A program made the position numbers and the translations under genes. Below are positions 9,977-21,385 of a DNA stretch of 64,000 nucleotides, piece after piece (positions within the stretch are counted from its first letter, which is position 1; each line of letters opens with the position of its first letter). The stretch spans positions 38,306,734-38,370,733 of the forward strand of contig JASEVX010000007.1 in assembly GCA_031761405.1 (NCBI GenBank). Direction: 5' to 3'. The notes beneath the pieces were generated by a model, which ran no database searches, had not been told where the DNA came from, and saw only the letters and a list, made by a program, of their open reading frames with translations. This DNA comes from Serripes groenlandicus. Taxonomy: Eukaryota; Mollusca; Bivalvia; Cardiida; Cardiidae.

Positions 9977-12244
9977 TTAATCCTTTCCCACATACAGTAA
10001 ATCTGCAGCAGACGATTTGAAAATATTTACTAAAAAATATGGTATATGGGCAAGAATTCACTATTGCAACACAAAGTGTGACATTGAAACAAAAAAATAG
10101 ATCACCTTTATTCATTTTATAAAATGCCTTACTACTAAGTTCTTCTAGCAAGACATCTAAAACCAAGAGACTTTTTTTAAAATATGTCTTCTTGTCTTCT
10201 TTAAATGTCATAGTTATTGAAATATGGAGTATGTAACATTGACACCAAGATTATTTCAATTGTTCATATCTCATATAATTGAAAGAAGCTCTAATTTGTG
10301 CTATGGTGTGAAATGATGTTGGAGTCTGTTCCAACATTTACCCTTTGAATGAGAAATACTGTCTTGTCGTTTAACAGGAAAAAATAGCAAAAAGATATGG
10401 TTGGTGTCAATGTTACACTTGTAAAGTTTGTGCAGACTTATGTTTGTTTCAAATAATATATCTTGCTTCTGTCCTAGCCTATTTCATGGCTGTTGGGGTC
10501 AGTGTGTTTTTTGTGAATGAATTTTATAAGTAAACATCCTAAAAAATAAAAATAAAGCTCCATTTGATGCATGTAACATTGACACGTTGATAGCCATAGA
10601 TTAAAATGTCATTTATATCCATAAAACATATAAAATCTTCTTTAGTTTGTGGATTATATGTTAGAAGTTGGGACCAGGTCTTCTGATTCAGGTTGTATTT
10701 ACTACTGTGTATGTTTGATTGCCAGATATTTGAAATATGTAACATTGACACTTTCGTGTCAACTGAAATAGTTACATACATTTAGAAATCTCATTTATTT
10801 CTGTTATATACAATATTATTTGTTATTTTTTTTACTTGTAGCAAAAGCATGTGATGCAATATATCAAATAACTTCAAACATCTCTAAATTATGAACTTAT
10901 TAATATTATACTGTTATATGTATTGTTGCATGTAACATTGACAGAATTGTTGTCAATGTTACATACAAATTTGAAAAGCAATTTTATTTAGTTAGATTTG
11001 AAATTTAATATGTTGTTTTGTGGTTTGGAGATTAATTGTCAGGAGTGGAATTTTTCTAAATTAAATAGTTTAGCCTGTCAGCTGCTGTATAGAAGATATG
11101 GCTATGCTGGATGCATGTAACATGGACATGTTTGTGTCAAATTAAACAGTTACACACACATATCAAAGGTTGTTGTTTCTTATTAAGAGAAAACAAAAAT
11201 TTATTTTTTTATTTATAAATGTTCTACCAAAAAGCATAGCCAGTGATTGGAGATACTTGTCTAAAGAGAAGCAAATAATTGAAGTTTTAAAAAAGTATGG
11301 TGTAGGTAACATCTTGTCAAGGTTACATGCACATTTTGACGTCAGTTTATTTTTTATCATACTTATATTATGAATTCATATTATTACAGATTTTTAAATC
11401 ATCCAATAATTTGTAAATTTTATTAAATTAAAACAACTGAAAGCATTCCATTATTGAAGTATTTCATCAAAATTTGTAAGATTTATTTGACACCAAAATT
11501 TAAGACATTATGCTGGGCCTTCCTATCATAAGTCACTCAAAGATTTGAAGAAAATGTGTTTTTATTCATCAACTGGGTAAGGAAAGCATAATATAAGGCA
11601 AAAATTTAAGTCCTTTGGTGCTGCAATTTATGTTTGTTTGATAAATGTATGCATGTAACAATGTTTGACACCAAATGTTACATGCACATGTCAATTTTCA
11701 TTCTTTTTTTGTAAAACAATTGTTGCAGACAAATACACTGGATTGATTTTTTAGGAAAATTTGATTATTAGATATAAGTTTTGAATCAACTACACACTAA
11801 AATGAGGCAAAATAAAGCTGTTATACACACACATTAAAGTGCATGTACAAAATGTCACACTTTTTGTCATACTAAAACCTTAAATATGATGTTTTAAGGC
11901 TTTATTTCTCGCAACCAATACTTTTTAAGTTCATTCTTTTTTTACAAAAGGATGTGTAAGGTATAAATGTGTAAATAAATGTCTTAATTTTTTTTCTAAA
12001 TCTGTACTTAATTGAAACTACATACAGAATAGAGTGTTGACACCAAGAATTCCAATAGTGAATTCTTGCCCATATCTCTTTAATTGTAGGTATAATCACT
12101 GAAAAAAGTTGAAAACATTTTGCCAAAAGGAAAAATTGCTCGTTTTGAGCAATAAAACGAGCAATTTCACCTTTTGTCACAATGTTTTCAGAAGACGTCT
12201 GCTGCAGACATGTCAAAATGCATTTATAGGTGGCAAAGGGTTAA
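9977..12244. repeat. Family A MITE interrupted by a 2-kb TIR element
   Basis: The left part (TTAATCCTTTCCCACATAC, CTGCAGCAGACGATTTG, to AAAAAATATGG at 10042) and right part (TCTCTTTAATTG at 12076 to GGCAAAGGG-TTAA at 12244) together make a normal forward-orientation copy. The two halves match the consensus on each side of the insertion. The core GCTCGTTTTGAGC is doubled. Confidence 0.75.
10044..12075. mobile_element. Non-autonomous TIR transposon with periodic palindromic motif
   Basis: The first and last 23 bp are exact inverted copies (ATATGGGCAAGAATTCACTA plus TTG), with ATAT probably the target duplication, so the TIR starts GGGCAAGAATTC. The insertion splits a family A MITE. Inside, the motif TGTAACATTGACA or its complement recurs near 10232, 10403, 10571, 10738, 10931, 11116, 11305 and 11653 (weaker near 11486, 11841 and 12034), spaced about 167-192 bp. 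Several are full palindromes. There is no transposase ORF. I do not recognise the superfamily. Confidence 0.7.
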
Positions 12245-12430
12245 CCTATTCCCACTTGCAGATTCATTTTGAAGCATATGAGTAATTTCTCCTTTTGCCA
12301 CAATATTTTCGAACAGTTTCAATCATTATACATGTACTTTTATTAAGAGATTTTCCAAAATTTTGCTTAAGTGTTTTCAAAGTTGTCTGCTACAGATATG
12401 ATTGCTTGAAATTTATCTGAGAACAGGAAT
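12241..12430. repeat. Family A MITE, reverse, sharing a TTAA with its neighbour
   Basis: It starts at the same TTAA (12241-12244) that ends the previous copy: TTAACCTATTCCCACTTGC ... TTTGCCACAATATTTTCGAA ... GTTGTCTGCTACAGATATG. The right end is decayed. Confidence 0.6.
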
Positions 12431-12751
12431 ATATTATCAGGAGAGATGAAAGTAAATTTTTGATATAAAAGTGTGCTGCCAAGAAGCCTCAAAAGTTTTT
12501 TGTTTCAGGGATATGGAACCTTGAAATTTGAAAAAAAATGCCAATATCTATTTAGATATTAGATATGTTTAAACCAAAATTTATGCCAAATACAATCAAA
12601 TTGCTTACTTGAAAAGTTAGTTTAAATAATCAATTTTCATTGTCATAGTGTTGTTCCTTTAAATGCTGGATCTTTTAATTTGACGTATCCAGCTCTGCAT
12701 TTGGAAGCATCCATGGCCATATTCTAGGGATAACAAGAGGACAATCTTGAC

Positions 12752-12922
12752 TTAACCCTTTCCCACATACAGGAAATCTGCAGCAGATGACTTTGAAAAC
12801 AGCTAGGCAAAAGTGTGGAAAATTGTATAGAGTTGAAAACATTGTGGTAAATGGAGAAATTGTTTTCAAAAGTCATCTGCTGCAGATGCGTCAAAACACG
12901 TCAGCAAGTTGGAAAAGGTTAA
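12752..12922. repeat. Family A MITE, short
   Basis: TTAA-CCCTTTCCCACATAC to GGAAAAGG-TTAA. The right arm of the core hairpin is deleted (GGAGAAATTG joins TTTTCAAAAGTC). Confidence 0.75.
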
Positions 12923-13002
12923 GCAGCCAACAGTATAAAGCCTGTCAGATCTTGACTGATGTTACAGGCTTCAGAAAATCGGTTTCATTAGTCAAATAGT
13001 CA

Positions 13003-13182
13003 TCCCCTTTTCCACATATACGACAGATCTGCAGCAGACAACAGTTAGAACCTCTAAACAAATATAGAAAACATATACTAATGACAGTGTTGTAATGAGC
13101 AATTTCTCCTTTTGCCACAATTGTTTCAAAAGTCGTCTGCTGCAAAGTGTCAGAAGGCATCTGTATGAGGGAAAAAGGTTAA
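13003..13182. repeat. Family A MITE
   Basis: CCCCTTTTCCACATATACGA ... CTGCAGCAGAC, a partial core GAGCAATTTCTCCTTTTGCC, then GTCGTCTGCTGCAAAG and GAGGGAAAAAGGTTAA. Confidence 0.65.
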
Positions 13183-13559
13183 AATATCCTTGAAGTCTTT
13201 GAATTTCATTAAGTGAATAGTGTGGGAACTGGGATAGCAGCCTCAACTCCTTTCCTTTATTACATCTGTGGGGAAACACAATGGATAGGGATAGAAGTTT
13301 TAAAGATGCTAATTAAATTTAGATAGAAGATGATAGAAATAAGAAATGAAATGGTTGGTTCTTAAACCTTTTCTATGTAAAACAGTGCTTATCCACAACA
13401 TACATATTTGAAAATGTGGTTGCACAATCTTAATAAATGAAAAGTTATTAATGAATAGAGTTGAAAACAATGTTACAAACAAAAAATAATCGGCCTATGC
13501 ATTAAAAAGTAAATTGATCTTTTAAAATCAATATATATTTATTTTTACCATAAAAAACA

Positions 13560-13685
13560 CTTAAGCTGTGGATAGTTGACAGAATTGTCACATTGAGATA
13601 ACTCTTTTGAGTAGCCACAATATAAAGTTTAAGTATCAAATAAGGATTTTAGAACATGAAATATGCACTATATCTAGAGCCTGGT
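13560..13685. repeat. Family D MITE, truncated
   Basis: It shares GAGATAACTCTTTTGAGTAG, CACAATATAAAGTTT and TTTAGAACATGAAATATGC with the copies at 20508 and 38140. The left half is missing. Array element 1b follows directly. Confidence 0.5.
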
Positions 13686-13717
13686 TTCCAGTGCATGGTA
13701 GTATAGAGATAACATAT

Positions 13718-14385
13718 CAAGTCGTTTTTGGCCTGTCTGCCTGTCTGTCTGTCTGTCGAAAAAAACTTTAACCTTGACCACTACTTTTGAACCATAACAG
13801 GTACGGCTACCATATTTCACATGTGTATTCCTTGTGACATGACCTTTCTGTCAGTACCAAAATGTTTGACCTTGCGACCTTGACCTTTGACCTAGATGCC
13901 CCCATCTGTCGAAAAACTTTAACATTGACCACTACTTTTGAACCATAACAGGTACGGCTACCATATTTCACATGCATATTCCTTGTGACATGACCTTTCT
14001 GTCAGTACCAAAATGTTTGACCTTGCAACCTTGACCTTTGACCTAGATGCCCCCATCTGTCAAAAAAAACCTTTAACCTTGACCACTTCTTTTGAACCAT
14101 AACAGGTACGGCTACCATATTTCACATGTGTATTCCTTGTGACATGACCTTTCTGTCAGTACCAAAATGTTTGACCTTTGACCTAGATGCCCCCATCTGT
14201 CAATTTTTTTTTTAACCTTGACCACTTCTTTTGAACCATAACAGGTACGGCTACCATATTTCACATGTGTATTCCTTGTGACATGACCTTTCTGTTAGTA
14301 CCAAAATGTTTGACCTTGCGACCTTGACCTTTGACCTAGATGTTGCCATTCGGGGGCATCAGTGTTTCACAAACACATCTTGTTT
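13718..14385. mobile_element. Array-bearing element 1b
   Basis: This second copy of the 3975 family has four monomers (CTTTAACCTTGACCACT..., AACCATAACAGGTACGG) and the same 3' end GGGGGCATCAGTGTTTCACA...CATCTTGTTT. The 5' stem-loop is lost. Monomers here contain ATGCCCCCATCTGTC, so the terminal motif has spread into the array. Confidence 0.65.
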
Positions 14386-14609
14386 TAGCTTGTCTCTTAA
14401 AGTTGGGCTATCGTGATATTTGTGGCATCATTGTCGTCGCAAAACTTTAACTTAACCCAGAAACATTTACATATATTCAAAGGAAACTTGGTACACATGT
14501 TCCTAGAAACAATATGCATGTCTATACCAAGTCACATAACTCTCGCTGTAATAATTATTCAGCTGTGCCCCATTTAGCCTTGGCGTTCGCAATGCAGCCC
14601 TCTTGTTTA
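14386..14609. mobile_element. Single-monomer array-type element
   Basis: AGCTTGTCTCTTAAAGTTGG starts it, followed by one monomer-like segment (AAAGGAAACTTGGTACACAT, CCAAGTCACATAACTCTCGC) and the 3' end GCAATGCAGCCCTCTTGTTT. It abuts element 1b and may be the unamplified form of this class. Confidence 0.4.
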
Positions 14610-14731
14610 AAAAAATAACGTAATACACTTAAATTGGAATGGTTATTGCAACAAATAATGAGCAATTGCATATTGCTTACAAACTAATCAGAGCAAAATT
14701 TCTGATGAGTTAATAAGCTAGTGTTTTATCA

Positions 14732-14898
14732 GTTAACCTTTTCCTAAATCTGCAACAGATCATGGTAAAAAATATAGACTGGCTCCCTAAGTGAAAGTAG
14801 AATTCATAATTATAATTGAAAACATTGTGGCACACTGTTTCTCAAAAGTGATCTGCTTCAGATTCTACACAATGTGTTGGCATGCGGGAAAGGGTTAG
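14732..14898. repeat. Family A MITE, decayed
   Basis: TTAACCTTTTCCTAAATCTG to GCGGGAAAGGGTTAG, with CATTGTGGCACACTG and GATCTGCTTCAGATT in between. Confidence 0.6.
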
Positions 14899-15099
14899 TG
14901 TAAAAATCATTTTGATGGATGATTGTTAGATAAAAAGAAGGATATGGCACTTAGATCAGACTTCTAGGGTGGATAACTAAAATCTCCCGCTGTCAGCAGC
15001 CAATTAACTTCATAGGAGAATCATAAGTACCTTGTCAGGCCTGTGTATGTAGACTTTTATCCATGGGGGTTTCAATACTTATCCTGCTATACACCACAT

Positions 15100-15259
15100 T
15101 AACCTTTTCCCACATACAGTGGTCAACTTTAAAAATGGGTATAAATGTGGAAATTGTCTATAAATATTAATAATATTTATTGAATAGAGATGAAAAAATT
15201 GTGGCAAAAGTCATTTGCTGAAGATGTGTCAAAATGCGTCTACATGTTGGAAAGAGTTA
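15100..15259. repeat. Family A MITE, core-deleted
   Basis: TTAACCTTTTCCCACATACA to TTGGAAAGAGTTAA, with GCAAAAGTCATTTGCTGAAG in place of the core hairpin. A separate short arm (GTCGTCTGCCGCAGATGG, GGGAAAGGATTTA) follows at 15265-15321. Confidence 0.55.
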
Positions 15260-15359
15260 AACAACACTTACTTCTATATGGTTTTAAAGTCGTCTGCCGC
15301 AGATGGATGGGAAAGGATTTACCTGTGAAATATGAAGGATAATGATGTCAATTGCACAT

Positions 15360-15434
15360 TCTTTTGCCATGATGATTTCAAAGGTTGTCTGCTGCAGATA
15401 CCTCAGAAAGCATCTGCAGGTGGGATAGGGTTAA
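15360..15434. repeat. Family A MITE, right arm
   Basis: TTTGCCATGATGATTTCAAA, GTTGTCTGCTGCAGATAC and GGTGGGATAGGGTTAA. Confidence 0.55.
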
Positions 15435-15617
15435 TGGGTGAAGTAACTACCTAATATGATATGTCTATAGTTGTCTGCTTTGAAAACAATGTGACATCTG
15501 AAACTTTGGATACATAGTTGAAAACATTATGGGAAAAGCAAAATTTGCTTGCTTTGAGCAGTTTTTCCTCTTTTCTGTTTTGTTTATCTCTGTTTTATGC
15601 TGTTTGACCATAATCTC

Positions 15618-15725
15618 AGTTATAACACGGCGACAGATCACTTATTTATGATCACTGGATCAACAATATAGTACTAGGCTAGAAATGTGCCTCACCAAAG
15701 TGCACTCCATTGTGACCTTGATCCT
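15618..15725 (-). mobile_element. SINE body fragment (type S3)
   Basis: CAGTTATAACACGGCGACAG, GATCACTGGATCAACAATA and GAAATGTGCCTCACC are shared with 35192 and, inverted, 45480. The tRNA head is missing. Confidence 0.45.
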
Positions 15726-15761
15726 TTTCCTGTTATGTTTCAAAAAATTGCTCGCTTCCGG

Positions 15762-15979
15762 TTAAACCTTTCCCACATCAAAGAAATCTGCAGCAGACGT
15801 CTTTGAAAACTTAATTGGCAAAAACATGAAACGTCCCCATAAATGAGAATTTAAAATTAGTATTAAAAAGTGTTGAAAACATTTTGGCAAAAGGAGAAAT
15901 TTCTACTTTTGCCAAAAGGTTTTCCAAAGTTGTCTACTGCAGATGCGTCAGAAAGCATCTGTATGTGGGAAAGGATTAA
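15762..15979. repeat. Family A MITE, complete
   Basis: TTAAACCTTTCCCACATC to GGGAAAGGATTAA; core GGCAAAAGGAGAAATTTCTA paired with CTTTTGCC. 218 bp. Confidence 0.75.
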
Positions 15980-16080
15980 TTTTGTTGTAGAACCATCCAA
16001 ACCTTTGTCTAACATGAGTTTAGGTTTATATCCATGAGCATTTCTAAGGACTTGAAAACCATTTCCACATGCTATTCTTA

Positions 16081-16248
16081 CCCTTGCCCACATGAATCAA
16101 ACGTCTTAGAAAATATCAAGGCAATAATATCGAAAATCCCTTAAAATGAAAAATAAAATGATAGAAAAGAGTTGGAAACATTGTAACGAAAGGAGAAAAT
16201 GTTAATTATGAGCAATTTTTTCTGCCATGTTGAGTGTGGGAAAGGGTA
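16081..16248. repeat. Family A MITE, decayed
   Basis: CCCTTGCCCACATGAATC, GTTGGAAACATTGTAACGAA and GTGTGGGAAAGGGTAA. Confidence 0.5.
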
Positions 16249-16487
16249 AAATTCTACTTTATCATTATAGGTCATGCCTTGGGTCTTGTTAGGTTTATTA
16301 CAGTAAATTGTTTTAATTGGAAGCTAAGTGAAAATGCTTGTAGGGAATTCAAAACAGCCTCGATATTCAAACAGTAAAATGTATGATAAAAAGTGGAAGA
16401 TAAATTAAATGCTAAGATAATGTTCTGCTGTATCATCAATCTCATGCCATTCCCGGATTATAACTTTTCCTGCATGCAGACACATTT

Positions 16488-16744
16488 GAGCCGTCCCATG
16501 AGAAAACCAACATTATGGCCTCTTGTGTAATTTATCGACCCAGATATATATTAGCCTGTGCAGTCCGCGCAGACTGATCTGGGCCAACACATTCCGTCTT
16601 AGGGGGATAGAGTAATGATTCCTGAAACAGAAAAGCGACAGAAGGCGAAAAGTGTCTATTCGGGTAAGCCTGCGCAACATGCTTAGGCTGATCCGGGTCG
16701 ATACTTTACGCAGTCCAGAATGTTGGTTCCTCGCAGGACGGCTC
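16488..16744. repeat. Family C palindromic MITE, complete
   Basis: It opens GAGCCGTCCCATGAGAAAAC and ends with the inverted match (GGTTCCTCGCAGGACGGCTC). Inside are GTATCGACCCRGATCAG-like blocks in both orientations and a GGGGGATAGAGTAATGATTC centre. Flanks CATTT and ATTTT hint at a short target duplication. Other copies lie near 39921, 45241, 47543, 47777, 51672 and 60672. Confidence 0.7.
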
Positions 16745-16769
16745 ATTTTTACTCATCTACAGCAAATGT

Positions 16770-16964
16770 TTTCCCACATCCCACATGGGACAAATCTGCA
16801 GCAGATTACTTTTAAAAATCTTGGCAGAAATATGGAAAAAATCTTTTTACAAGAAAATATAACATCGAGTTGAAAACATTGTAGCAAAAGGAGACATTGC
16901 TCATTGTTTCAAATGTCGTCTGCAACAGACGAGTGGAAATTTTCCTGCAGGAGAGAAAGGGTTA
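16770..16964. repeat. Family A MITE
   Basis: TTTTCCCACATC...CTGCAGCAGATTACTTT to GAGAGAAAGGGTTAA; the core is shortened after GACATTGCTCATTG. Confidence 0.6.
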
Positions 16965-17065
16965 AAACATTTTCCTTATACCAATTATGAGTATGTAGAG
17001 CTTTTAAACAGATCTGAACTTTTGTTGAAAAAGGAGAAATTGCCAATCCTTTTTCCCCACATTTT

Positions 17066-19516
17066 TAGCTCGCCTATTCGAAGAAATGGCGTTTGGCGTA
17101 CACATTGCCAACTTGGTCAAACCTTTGCGTGCAAGGTCTTTTCTCAGACACTGTATATGCTGTTGCTTTGAAACTTCACACTTATTCAGGGTCATTAGGT
17201 GACCTTGTATGTCAAGTCCCATAACTCTGGAGTGGATTTTTACTGAATTGTGCCCCTTTTTGGACTTAGAATTTTGGTCAAACCTTTGCATGCAAAGCCT
17301 TTTCTCTGAGACTGTGTGTGCTGTTGCAATGAAACTTCACACACTTATTCAGGGTCATTAGATGACCTTTTATGTCAAGTCCCTTAACTCTGGAATGGAT
17401 TTTGACTGAATTGTGCCCCTTTTTTAGATCACCTAGAGCCGAAGGCTCAAGGTGAGCTATTCTGATCACTTTTTGTCCGTCGTCCGTCGTCCGTCGTCCG
17501 TCCGTCCGTCCGTCCGGCGTTAACTTTTAGCTTTAAACATCATCTCCTCCTGAACCGCAAGAACAATTTCCACCAAACATCACAGGAATGTTCCTTTGGT
17601 GGTCCTCTTTCAAAATTGTTCAAAGATTTAAATTCCATTGAGAACTTTGGTTGCTGCGGCATCAGAAAGGGGACAAAATGTCCAAACTTTAAAAATCTTC
17701 TCCTCCGAATCTGCCTGTCAGATTCAAATATAATTTGGTAGAAATGTTCCTTGGGTGATCCTCCATAAAAATTGTTCAAGCCATACTGATTGGTCGAAAA
17801 ACATGGCAGTCAGGCGGCATCAGAAAAGGGGCAAAATGACAAAATTTGAAAATTCCATTTTTATGAAAGTGTTTGTCTGATTTTAAGAAAATATAATACG
17901 AATCTTACTTTAATGATCCTCTATTTAATTTGTTAAAGCCGTTTTGATTGGTTACACAGTCATAGCAACCAGGCGTCATCACAAAAGGGGTAAATTGAAC
18001 TTTTAGCTACAAATGACAACCAACTTCTACCATTCCAATAGACCAATTTCCACAAAACATCACAGGAATGTTCCTTTGGTGGTCTTCTTTCAAATTTGTT
18101 CAAAGATTTAAATTCCATTGAGAACTTTGGTTGCTGCGGCATCAGAAAGGGGACAAAATGTCCAAACTTTAAAAATCTTCTCCTCCGAATCTGCCTGTCA
18201 GATTCAAATATAATTTGGTAGAAATGTTTCTTGGGTGACCCTCTATTAAAATTGTTCAAGCCATACTGATTGGTCAAAAAACATGGCAGTCAGGCGGCAT
18301 CAGAAAAGGGGCAAAATGACAAAATTTGAAAATTACATTTTTATGAAAGTGTTTGTCTGATTTTAAGAAAATATAATACGAATCTTACTGTAATGATCCT
18401 CTATTTAATTTGTTTAAGCCGTTTTGATTGGTTACACAACATATCAACCAGGCGTCATCACGAAAGGGGTAAATTGAACTTTTAGCTACAAATGACAACC
18501 AACTCCTACCATTCCAATAGAACAATTTCCACAAAACATCACAGGAATGTTCCTTTGGTGGTCCTCTTTCAAAATTGTTCAAAGATTTAAATTCTATTGA
18601 GAACTTTGGTTGCTGCGGCATCAGAAAGTGAGAAAAATACCCACATTTTAAAATCCGTTTCTTGAGAAGTGTCCACTCCTTGCAGTTTCATTTGCAATCC
18701 TTGATAAAATTTTCCCAGATATTTGCAGTTAAATATTTGCTACTAATTTACTATCAATTAGGTGATCGATTTAGGGCCATCTTGGCCCTCTTGTTTACTT
18801 AGAATTTTGGTTAAACCTTTGCATGCAAGGCATTTTCTCAGACACTGTGTATGCTGTTGCTTTGAAACTTCACACACTTATTCAGGGTCATTAGATGACC
18901 TTGTATGTCAAGTCATATAACTCTGGAATGGATTTTTACTGAATTGTGCCCCTTTTGGAATTAGAATTTTGGTCAAACCTTTGCGTGCAAGGCCTTTTCT
19001 CAGACACTGTGTATGCTGTTGCTTTGAAACTTCACACACTTATTCAGGGTCATTAGATGACCAAGGGTATGTCAAGTCCCGTAACTCTGAAATGGATTTT
19101 TACTGAATTGTGACCCTTTTTGGACTTAGAATTTTGGTCAAACCTTTGCATGCAAGGCCTTTTCTCAGACACTGTGTATGCTGTTGCTTTGAAACTTCAC
19201 ACACTTATTCAGGGTCATTAGATGACCATGTAAGTCAAGTCCCATAACTGACTGGAATTGATTTTGACTGAATTATGCGCCTTTTTGGTCAAACCTTTGT
19301 GTGCAAGACTGGGAATTTTGGGTTATAGTTCATTCAAGGCCTTTTCTCAGAAACTATATAATTTATGCTGTTGCTATTAAATAGTTTTCTTTCTTTTGTA
19401 AATTCAATTTCAACTGAGTTATTCCATTTTTGGATTTTGGACTTTTACCAATGCTATAACTGTTCTGAAGTAGGCCCTGATAGGCGAGCTATATTGTCCT
19501 CCGACAACTCTTGTTT
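17066..19516. mobile_element. Array-bearing element A, second copy, with nested element B
   Basis: It has the same 5' stem-loop (TAGCTCGCCTATTCGAAGAA) and 3' end (CCTGATAGGCGAGCTATATT, CAACTCTTGTTT) as 6620-8091. About two 163-bp monomers lie left of the nested element (17425-18796) and about three to its right. The left and right flanks rejoin within one monomer (GTGCCCCTTTTT / ACTTAGAATTTTGG). Confidence 0.7.
17425..18796. mobile_element. Array-bearing element B with a 3-mer higher-order repeat
   Basis: The 5' end TAGATCACCTAGAGCC...GGCTCAAGGTGAGCT is mirrored by TAGGTGATCGAT near the 3' end, then a hairpin AGGGCCATCTTGGCCCT and CTTGTTT. A CCGTC run lies at 17475-17517. The array has monomers of about 160 bp in three types repeated as a 480-bp unit, with starts near 17577, 17740, 17897, 18057, 18221, 18379 and 18537. 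Open frames within it are repeat shadows. Confidence 0.7.
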
Positions 19517-19933
19517 TAACAGCTGTCAATTGTAATAGCCTCCAGATGTGGGCTGCATCATTTTGGGAAAGAGAAAAGCAACTTGAAACACATCTCAAGC
19601 TGTCTACTTTCAGAAACATGGTTGAAAAAGGAAAAATTGAAACAATACTGAATTTGCAAAAAATATCTATATTTTGAATTTGCTTTTGCATTTTTCCAAA
19701 TAAATATTTGACCTTCATTGTACACATGCAATAAAAATAAAGATTGTATTTACGGGTGAACATTAAATTTGTTGAACAAAAATAGCTCAAATGAGCAATT
19801 TCTCTGTTTGCACATGTTTTTCAAAACAAAAGTCACCTGCTGTTAAATTGTCAACTTGTATCATAAAGTGTAGATAAATGGCATTTTTTTAATGGGGAAA
19901 AGCTCATTTCATTTCATTTGAAATGAAGACTCT

Positions 19934-20162
19934 TTAACTCTCTCCCACATACAGATACTTTTTGATGCCTCCACAGCAGAAGATTTTTTGAAAAAATTGT
20001 GGCAAATTGAGACATTACTTATCATGAGCAATGTCTCAATTTGCCACAATGTTTTCAACTCTATTCAATAATCTTAACTTTTATTTAAAGAGATTTTCCA
20101 TATGTGTTTGTATATGTGTTCAAAATCATCTGCTGCAGATTTTTTTCATGTGGAAAAGTGTT
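19934..20162. repeat. Family A MITE with co-varied hairpin
   Basis: TTAACTCTCTCCCACATACA to CATGTGGAAAAGTGTT. The core arms GGCAAATTGAGACATT and AATGTCTCAATTTGCC differ from the consensus at three positions, each compensated on the other arm. Confidence 0.75.
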
Positions 20163-20259
20163 CACATCTTTTGAAAATGATAATTCTTTCAAAACGTAAA
20201 TATAATCTTCTTGAAAATAGCAGAAGACTTTGTGCTAATCCGCAAACCGCTGAGATTCA

Positions 20260-20489
20260 TTAATCCTTTCCCTCATACAACAATTCTGCAGCAGACGACT
20301 TTGAACATATTTTGTTAAAAGATGGATAATCTCTATAATTGAATGGATAACCTATGACTAAAAGTGGAAAACATTGTGGCAAAAGGAGAAATTGCTTGTT
20401 TTGAGCAATTTCTTCTTTTGTCACTATGTTTTCAAAAAGCTGTCTGCTGCAGAGGAGTCAGAGAGTGTCTTTATGAAGGAAAGGGTTAA
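20260..20489. repeat. Family A MITE, complete (230 bp)
   Basis: TTAATCCTTTCCCTCATACA to AAGGAAAGGGTTAA with the full middle section (GAATGGATAACCTATGACTA) and core GCTTGTTTTGAGC. Confidence 0.85.
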
Positions 20490-20507
20490 CTGATATAACC
20501 AGTGCTC

Positions 20508-20690
20508 TGGATAAACGGAGGATTGAGTCCTTAAATACTTATTTGCCATGCAAACCCTCTGTTTTGTGTACTCAAAAGAATCATCTCTCTGAGTGGAATC
20601 TTTTGAGGACCCACACTATAGGGTTTAATTGAGTAATAAGGGAGATATTTTAGAAGTTATCTCTTTCATATCTAGACCTCTGTATAACCA
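20508..20690. repeat. Family D MITE
   Basis: CTCTGGATAAACGGAGGATT to CATATCTAGACCTCTG; centre ACTCAAAAGAATCATCTCTC...GGAATCTTTTGAGGA. Confidence 0.55.
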
Positions 20691-20757
20691 CCCTTCAAAG
20701 CCCATGGAAATATCCATGAGAAAAACTGGGAAATTTGAGCAAATATAATAAGTATTT

Positions 20758-21040
20758 TTAGCTCATCTGAGCACGATGAGCACAGAGTGCTCAATGTGAG
20801 CTATTATGAGCACACAGTGTCGCTTGTTCAAGCATAGTCATTATTTCATTTCTTCAAATGAAATCTCCTATTCATACTACTAAGCCAAATTCATTCAAAC
20901 ATTACAGGACTATTGCTCAAGTGATTCTCTTTTTTAAAGAAAGATAAAAAAAAAAAAAAATCTGCATGAACTCAAGTTCCCTTAGCAAACAAAAAGAGAA
21001 CAAATGTGAAAACTTCCTCTCCTGAAACAGTCTTATTTTA
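20758..21040. mobile_element. Array-type element, truncated
   Basis: The 5' stem-loop region TTAGCTCATCTGAGCACGAT...TGTGAGCTATTATG is followed by one diverged monomer-like segment (CCAAATTCATTCAAACATTA, AGGACTATTGCTCAAGTGAT). No 3' end was found. Confidence 0.4.
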
Positions 21041-21174
21041 AAATAATTTCACATGAATATCCTTAGATGACTTTCTACTAATACAATGTATTCAACTCTC
21101 TATTAATATTAAACAGCAACTTCTCCAGATGTTACATAAATTATTAACCTTCAAATGTTAATAGAGCATTTTGA

Positions 21175-21385
21175 CTCTGAAACAGTTCCCACATATGACC
21201 AAACGACTTTGATAGATCTTTTGAACATCGCTTTAAATCAAAGTTTAATGACTGAATAAAGATATAATTATTGTGGCAAAAGGAGAAATTGCTCATCATG
21301 AGCAATTTCTCCTTTTGCCACAACATGTTTAAGTGTTGTCTGCTGCAGATGTGTCAGGATCTATCAGTAAGTGAGAAAGGGTTAA
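21175..21385. repeat. Family A MITE with a 53-nt palindrome
   Basis: The core at 21271-21323 is a perfect inverted repeat apart from the central bases, TTGTGGCAAAAGGAGAAATT mirrored. It ends GAGAAAGGGTTAA, and that TTAA is shared with the next copy. Confidence 0.75.

Noticed and set aside
9837..10211. 124-codon minus-strand ORF
   Set aside because: It spans a MITE arm and the boundary of the 2-kb TIR element, so it cannot be an ancestral gene.
17540..18621. ORFs with NNFxRGSPKEHF-like repeats (minus strand)
   Set aside because: They follow the 160-bp monomers of element B; the similarity between them comes from DNA repetition, not protein constraint.
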